In this document: in pieces, positions 43,400 through 64,000 of the stretch
Layout: the number at the start of each line of letters is the position of its first letter
Numbering within the stretch: the stretch's first letter is position 1
Notes under the pieces: model-generated
Told to the model about the DNA's origin: nothing
What the model saw: the letters and a program-made list of their open reading frames with translations, nothing else
Databases searched by the model: none
Made by a program: the position numbers and the translations under genes
Assembly: GCA_037013685.1 (NCBI GenBank)
Contig: CM072905.1
Coordinates: forward strand, 9,638,991-9,702,990
DNA length: 64,000 nt
Source of the DNA: Acridotheres tristis
Lineage: Eukaryota > Chordata > Aves > Passeriformes > Sturnidae
Reading direction: 5' to 3'

Positions 43400-44520
43400 C
43401 TACAGGTTGGGTGAGGAATGAATCAACAGCAGCCCTGAGGAGAAGGACTCAGCAGTATTGATTGACAAGAAGCCAAACATTCCCTGGCCATGTGTTCTGG
43501 AACCCAGAAACCCCCTGTGTGCTGGGCTGAGCCCCTAGCATGGGCAGCTGGTCAAGGGGGGAGATTCTTTTCCTATGCTCAGGTAAGACCCCACCTGCAG
43601 AGCTGCCCAGCCCTGGGCCCAGCACAGGAGAGACCTGGAGCTGCTAGAGATAGTCCAGAGGAGGCCATGGAGATGTGCCAGGCCTGGAGCCCCTCTGGAG
43701 CCAGGCTGGGAGAGCTGGGGGTGCTCACAGGGAGAGGAGAAGACTCCAGAGAGAGACCCCAGAGCTCCTTCCAGGGCCTAAAGGGGCTCCAGGAGAGCTG
43801 GAGAGGGACTGGGGACAAGGCATGGATGGACAGATAAGGGAGAATGGCTTCCTACTGCCAGAGAGTTGTAGTAATTATGTCAAGATGGACACAACTGGCA
43901 CCAGCACCAGTCTTTCATTAAAAACTTCTCATGCCTTCTGTCCACTGGCTTCTCTCAGGCAACTCTGACTCCTTTTCTCACAGGCAACTCCACACAGCTC
44001 TGACTCCTTCTCTGCAAGTTTCCTTCTTACTTCTGTATGACCAACTAAATCCCCAAGCTGTCCCTTAGCCAGCTGCCTAACCCTGTCTATCCCTCACACA
44101 ACATCTTCTTACCTCATCTGTCCCTTACCTACTCACAGCACAGCCAGCAGACTCCATCCCAAACTACAGCAGACCCTCAGTTTCCAACTGTAACTCACTC
44201 TGGACTAGCTGACTCACTCTTTTATAACTCCCATCATCATTGGGAAGGCAAGGCTGTCTCCACTTCTGGGCAGTCAGAACAGCTGTAATTCATTGAGGAA
44301 AATTGCCTTCTGCACTATCCTTATAACCTATCCTCCCACAGAGAGTAGGTTTAGATTAGATATTAGGAAGCACCTGTGGGGGTGCTGAGGCCCTGGCACA
44401 GGTTGCCCAAAGAAGCTGTGACTGCCCCATCCCATTCAAGGCCAGGTTGGATGAGTCTTGGAGCAACCTGGTCTAGTGGAAGGTATCCCTGATGGTACAG
44501 CCCATCCCAGGAGATGAGAG
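43400..44520 (+). mobile_element. CR1 LINE copy interrupted by a solo LTR
   Basis: CR1 wording runs in order on the plus strand: ACAGGTTGGGTGAGGAATGA, GATTGACAAGAAGCC, CAGAGGAGGCCATGGAGATG, GGCTGGGAGAGCTGGGGGTG, then TTTAGATTAGATATTAGGAA, CCCTGGCACAGGTTGCCCA and GAGCAACCTGGTCTAGTGGA. About 640 bp of CR1 are present (end of the reverse-transcriptase ORF plus 3' region), split by a 474-bp insertion at 43867-44340. The final tail motif is missing or eroded. Confidence 0.85.
43867..44340 (+). mobile_element. Solo LTR of an endogenous retrovirus, nested in CR1
   Basis: The 474-bp insert starts TGTAGTAATT and ends CTCCCACA, so it has TG...CA termini with short inverted ends. It is bounded by identical GAGAGT hexamers (43861-43866 and 44341-44346). 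Removing the insert and one hexamer restores continuous CR1 sequence (...CTGCCAGAGAGTAGGTTTAGA). A 6-bp duplication fits class II (alpha/beta-like) retroviral integration. No coding region remains, so it is a recombination product. The orientation is assumed. Confidence 0.75.
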
Positions 44521-45346
44521 TAACCCAGGTTCTTGTTAATAGATCACTTGGGGTGCATCAGCATGAAATGACACCGAATGATCAATGTGGTTTTTAAGAG
44601 ATGACCATGGATTTCTCTGATGTTTCCTGATATCTAGAGAATGAAAACCCACATTTAGAGTGAGCCCACATTGGGCAAAGTTATCAGGACTATGCTGGAG
44701 ACTTCATAGGAGGTAAGTGTCTGCCTGACCAGTTTAGAAAATCCAGGGTAGTTTTGGAAACAGAATACAGACAATGACCAACTATGTGAGGTTGCTGATT
44801 ATGCTGCCCTGGGAATGTTGGTTTGCACATCACTTTCATGAACAAAAGTTGAAAGTATATCTCATTTTAGGTTTAAATGTCCTCTAAATTATGTTCCAAA
44901 ATGGCTTGAAGGATTGAAGGAATACAACTTGAAGTAAAATCTTGCAAAGAAGACAGAAGAATTAAAAGAATAATCAAAGATTAAGTGGGAATAGGAAGGA
45001 AGGTGTAACAAATTCTTATTGTTTGGACAGAATATATGAGATAATATCTATTATATTCCTAAAGCAACAGTTATTAGGGGTAATTACATTCTATTTCAGA
45101 GAAAAAATTATTTTCTCATCTAAGGAAGTATTGGATGAAATTTCTTGGTGAGAACAAAGCAGGATGTCTGATGAAATCACTTTAAAAGTGGCTGAAACAC
45201 TTTGAAAATACCTGAAGCAAGATTTTTAATTGAATAAATAAGTTTAAAATAAGCAAGGAACAATGTAAAACTTAAAAGAATTCAGGGTAATGATTAAAAT
45301 GCAACACTCAACTTCTCATTATATACATGGCATAAACTCTACAATT

Positions 45347-45465
45347 TTTATTATGTAGGCATAACTCATCTACAGATTTATGAAGGACAAAGCAGTGACT
45401 ATAAAATAAAAGTGACAGAATGTCACATTTTGTGCAATTCTCTCACTTTACAGCACTGGAGGCTT
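45347..45465 (-). terminator. 3' UTR and polyadenylation signal of the right-hand MYH
   Basis: About 115 nt after the TAA (45468-45466) the minus strand has AATAAA at 45352-45347. Cleavage would fall near 45320-45335. The UTR contains GTGCAAAATGTGA-like A/T-rich sequence typical of short fast-MYH tails. No other AATAAA intervenes. Confidence 0.75.
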
Positions 45466-63077
<17,612 letters not shown>

Positions 63078-63111
63078 GTCTGCTGCTTACTACACGTAAG
63101 GCAGCAAGTAT

Positions 63112-63337
63112 CTGTGAGGGTAGAGAATATATTAAAACTGCATGTGATGGAAGAAACACTCCTATAGCACATTTAATTGCTGTTCTTTAGGTATCAACTA
63201 AATGGCCTTTCCTGTTTCTGCTAATTCAGAGTTCTCTTCTGCAATTTTTTTTCTTTTGTAATTATTTTTTTGTGTGGTCAGATTTTAGTCCTACTGGACA
63301 ATTGCATTTACAGAAGAATGCTTTCTGTCTTTTTGTA
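63112..63337. other. Upstream intron of the right-hand MYH
   Basis: AT-rich sequence just 5' of the ATG exon, ending in the pyrimidine-rich acceptor region TTCTCTACCCTCACAG. No untranslated exon or TATA box could be fixed here, so the promoter may lie past the window edge. Confidence 0.5.
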
Positions 63338-63645
63338 TTTGGGGTCCCAGCGTAGGAAGGACATCGGGCTGTTGGAGAGAAACCAGAGGAGGTTATGGAG
63401 ATGCTCCAAGGGATAAAGTCTCTCTGCTCTGGAAATAGGCTGGGAGAGCTGGGGTAGTTCAGTCTGGAGAAGAGAAGACTCCAAGGAGAACTTCTAGCAA
63501 CCTTTCATTACCTAAAGGAGTTCCAAGAGACTTGAAATTGAACTTTGGACAAGGACCTGGAGCAACAGAACAAAGGAGAATTTCTCACAACTGAAACGGG
63601 ATGAGTTTAGATTAGATTAGATATTAGGAAGAACATTCTTTACAA
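63338..63645 (+). mobile_element. CR1 LINE internal fragment
   Basis: CR1 wording on the plus strand: AGGAAGGACATCGGGCTGTT, CCAGAGGAGGTTATGGAGAT, GGCTGGGAGAGCTGGGGTAG, AGTCTGGAGAAGAGAAGACT and a closing TTTAGATTAGATTAGATATT. It lies upstream of the ATG exon of the right-hand gene, antisense. Both ends are truncated and no 3' tail motif is visible. Sequence from 63646 to 64000 is AT-rich with nothing further recognised. Confidence 0.82.
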
Positions 63646-64000
63646 CAACACAAAAACCCAAACTTTGCCTTTTAAGCCAAAGACAAACTTCATGACACAA
63701 ATTGTTGTTATAAATTCAAATGAATGGGTACAATTTCCTGACTGGTTTTGTCTCTAACTACATGTTTTTTCACTTTATTAATATGTTATAAACTCAAATG
63801 AGACCATTCCACAAAATAAACACATATGGTTGAAAAATGGTCCCAGTTTTTCACCAGCAATTTTAACACTGCTTATATTATCTCACATTTTCTTACAAGA
63901 TTCCTAACAGGAGTAATACAAACTATTCCTAGGTGAAATAAGATTGCTATATTATACATCTTATAGTATATAGTATAGTGCAGTGTATATATATACTATG

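Overview
The window is vertebrate nuclear DNA, almost certainly from a bird and probably a songbird. The repeats support this: several 5'-truncated CR1 LINE copies, one tRNA-headed SINE with a CR1-type tail, and a short solo LTR. The genes support it too: two sarcomeric myosin heavy chain (MYH) genes stand head-to-tail on the minus strand. No bacterial, plasmid or CRISPR features are present.

Left gene (ATG at 31845, stop at 5065, minus strand). This is a complete 39-coding-exon MYH of 1,940 predicted residues. Its N-terminus, loop 1, loop 2 and exon-10 wording match the extraocular/superfast myosin MYH13 rather than the ordinary fast isoforms. A TATA box and untranslated first exon are visible near 34.8 kb, and a polyadenylation signal at 4882-4887. 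About 50 bp past the signal begins 2.4 kb of G/C-skewed minisatellite (2429-4826). Human MYH13 is also the last gene of the fast-MYH cluster on its 3' side, so this layout fits the conserved order.

Right gene (ATG at 63077, stop at 45466, minus strand). This is a complete 38-coding-exon fast skeletal MYH of 1,941 predicted residues. Its polyadenylation signal is at 45347-45352. Its upstream untranslated exons and promoter are not recognised here and may lie beyond 64000.

Between the genes (34.9-45.3 kb) no protein gene is visible. The right part of this gap holds a GC-rich block, a CR1 copy and a solo LTR nested inside that CR1 with a perfect 6-bp target duplication.

Both proteins carry the full motor set: P-loop, switch I, switch II, reactive SH1/SH2 cysteines, light-chain-binding neck and a long coiled-coil rod. 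Each would pair into a thick-filament motor of striated muscle. The most informative signal is a patchwork of gene conversion between the paralogues. Coding exons 2-3 share 235 identical bases that include a whole 91-bp intron, and exons 13, 25 and 28 are nearly identical even at silent sites. Loop 1, loop 2, the N-terminal region and the C-terminal tip stay distinct. I see no wholly new biological system. The G-rich array behind MYH13, an intron made almost entirely of a VNTR, a GC-AG intron and a His near switch II of MYH13 merit a second look.
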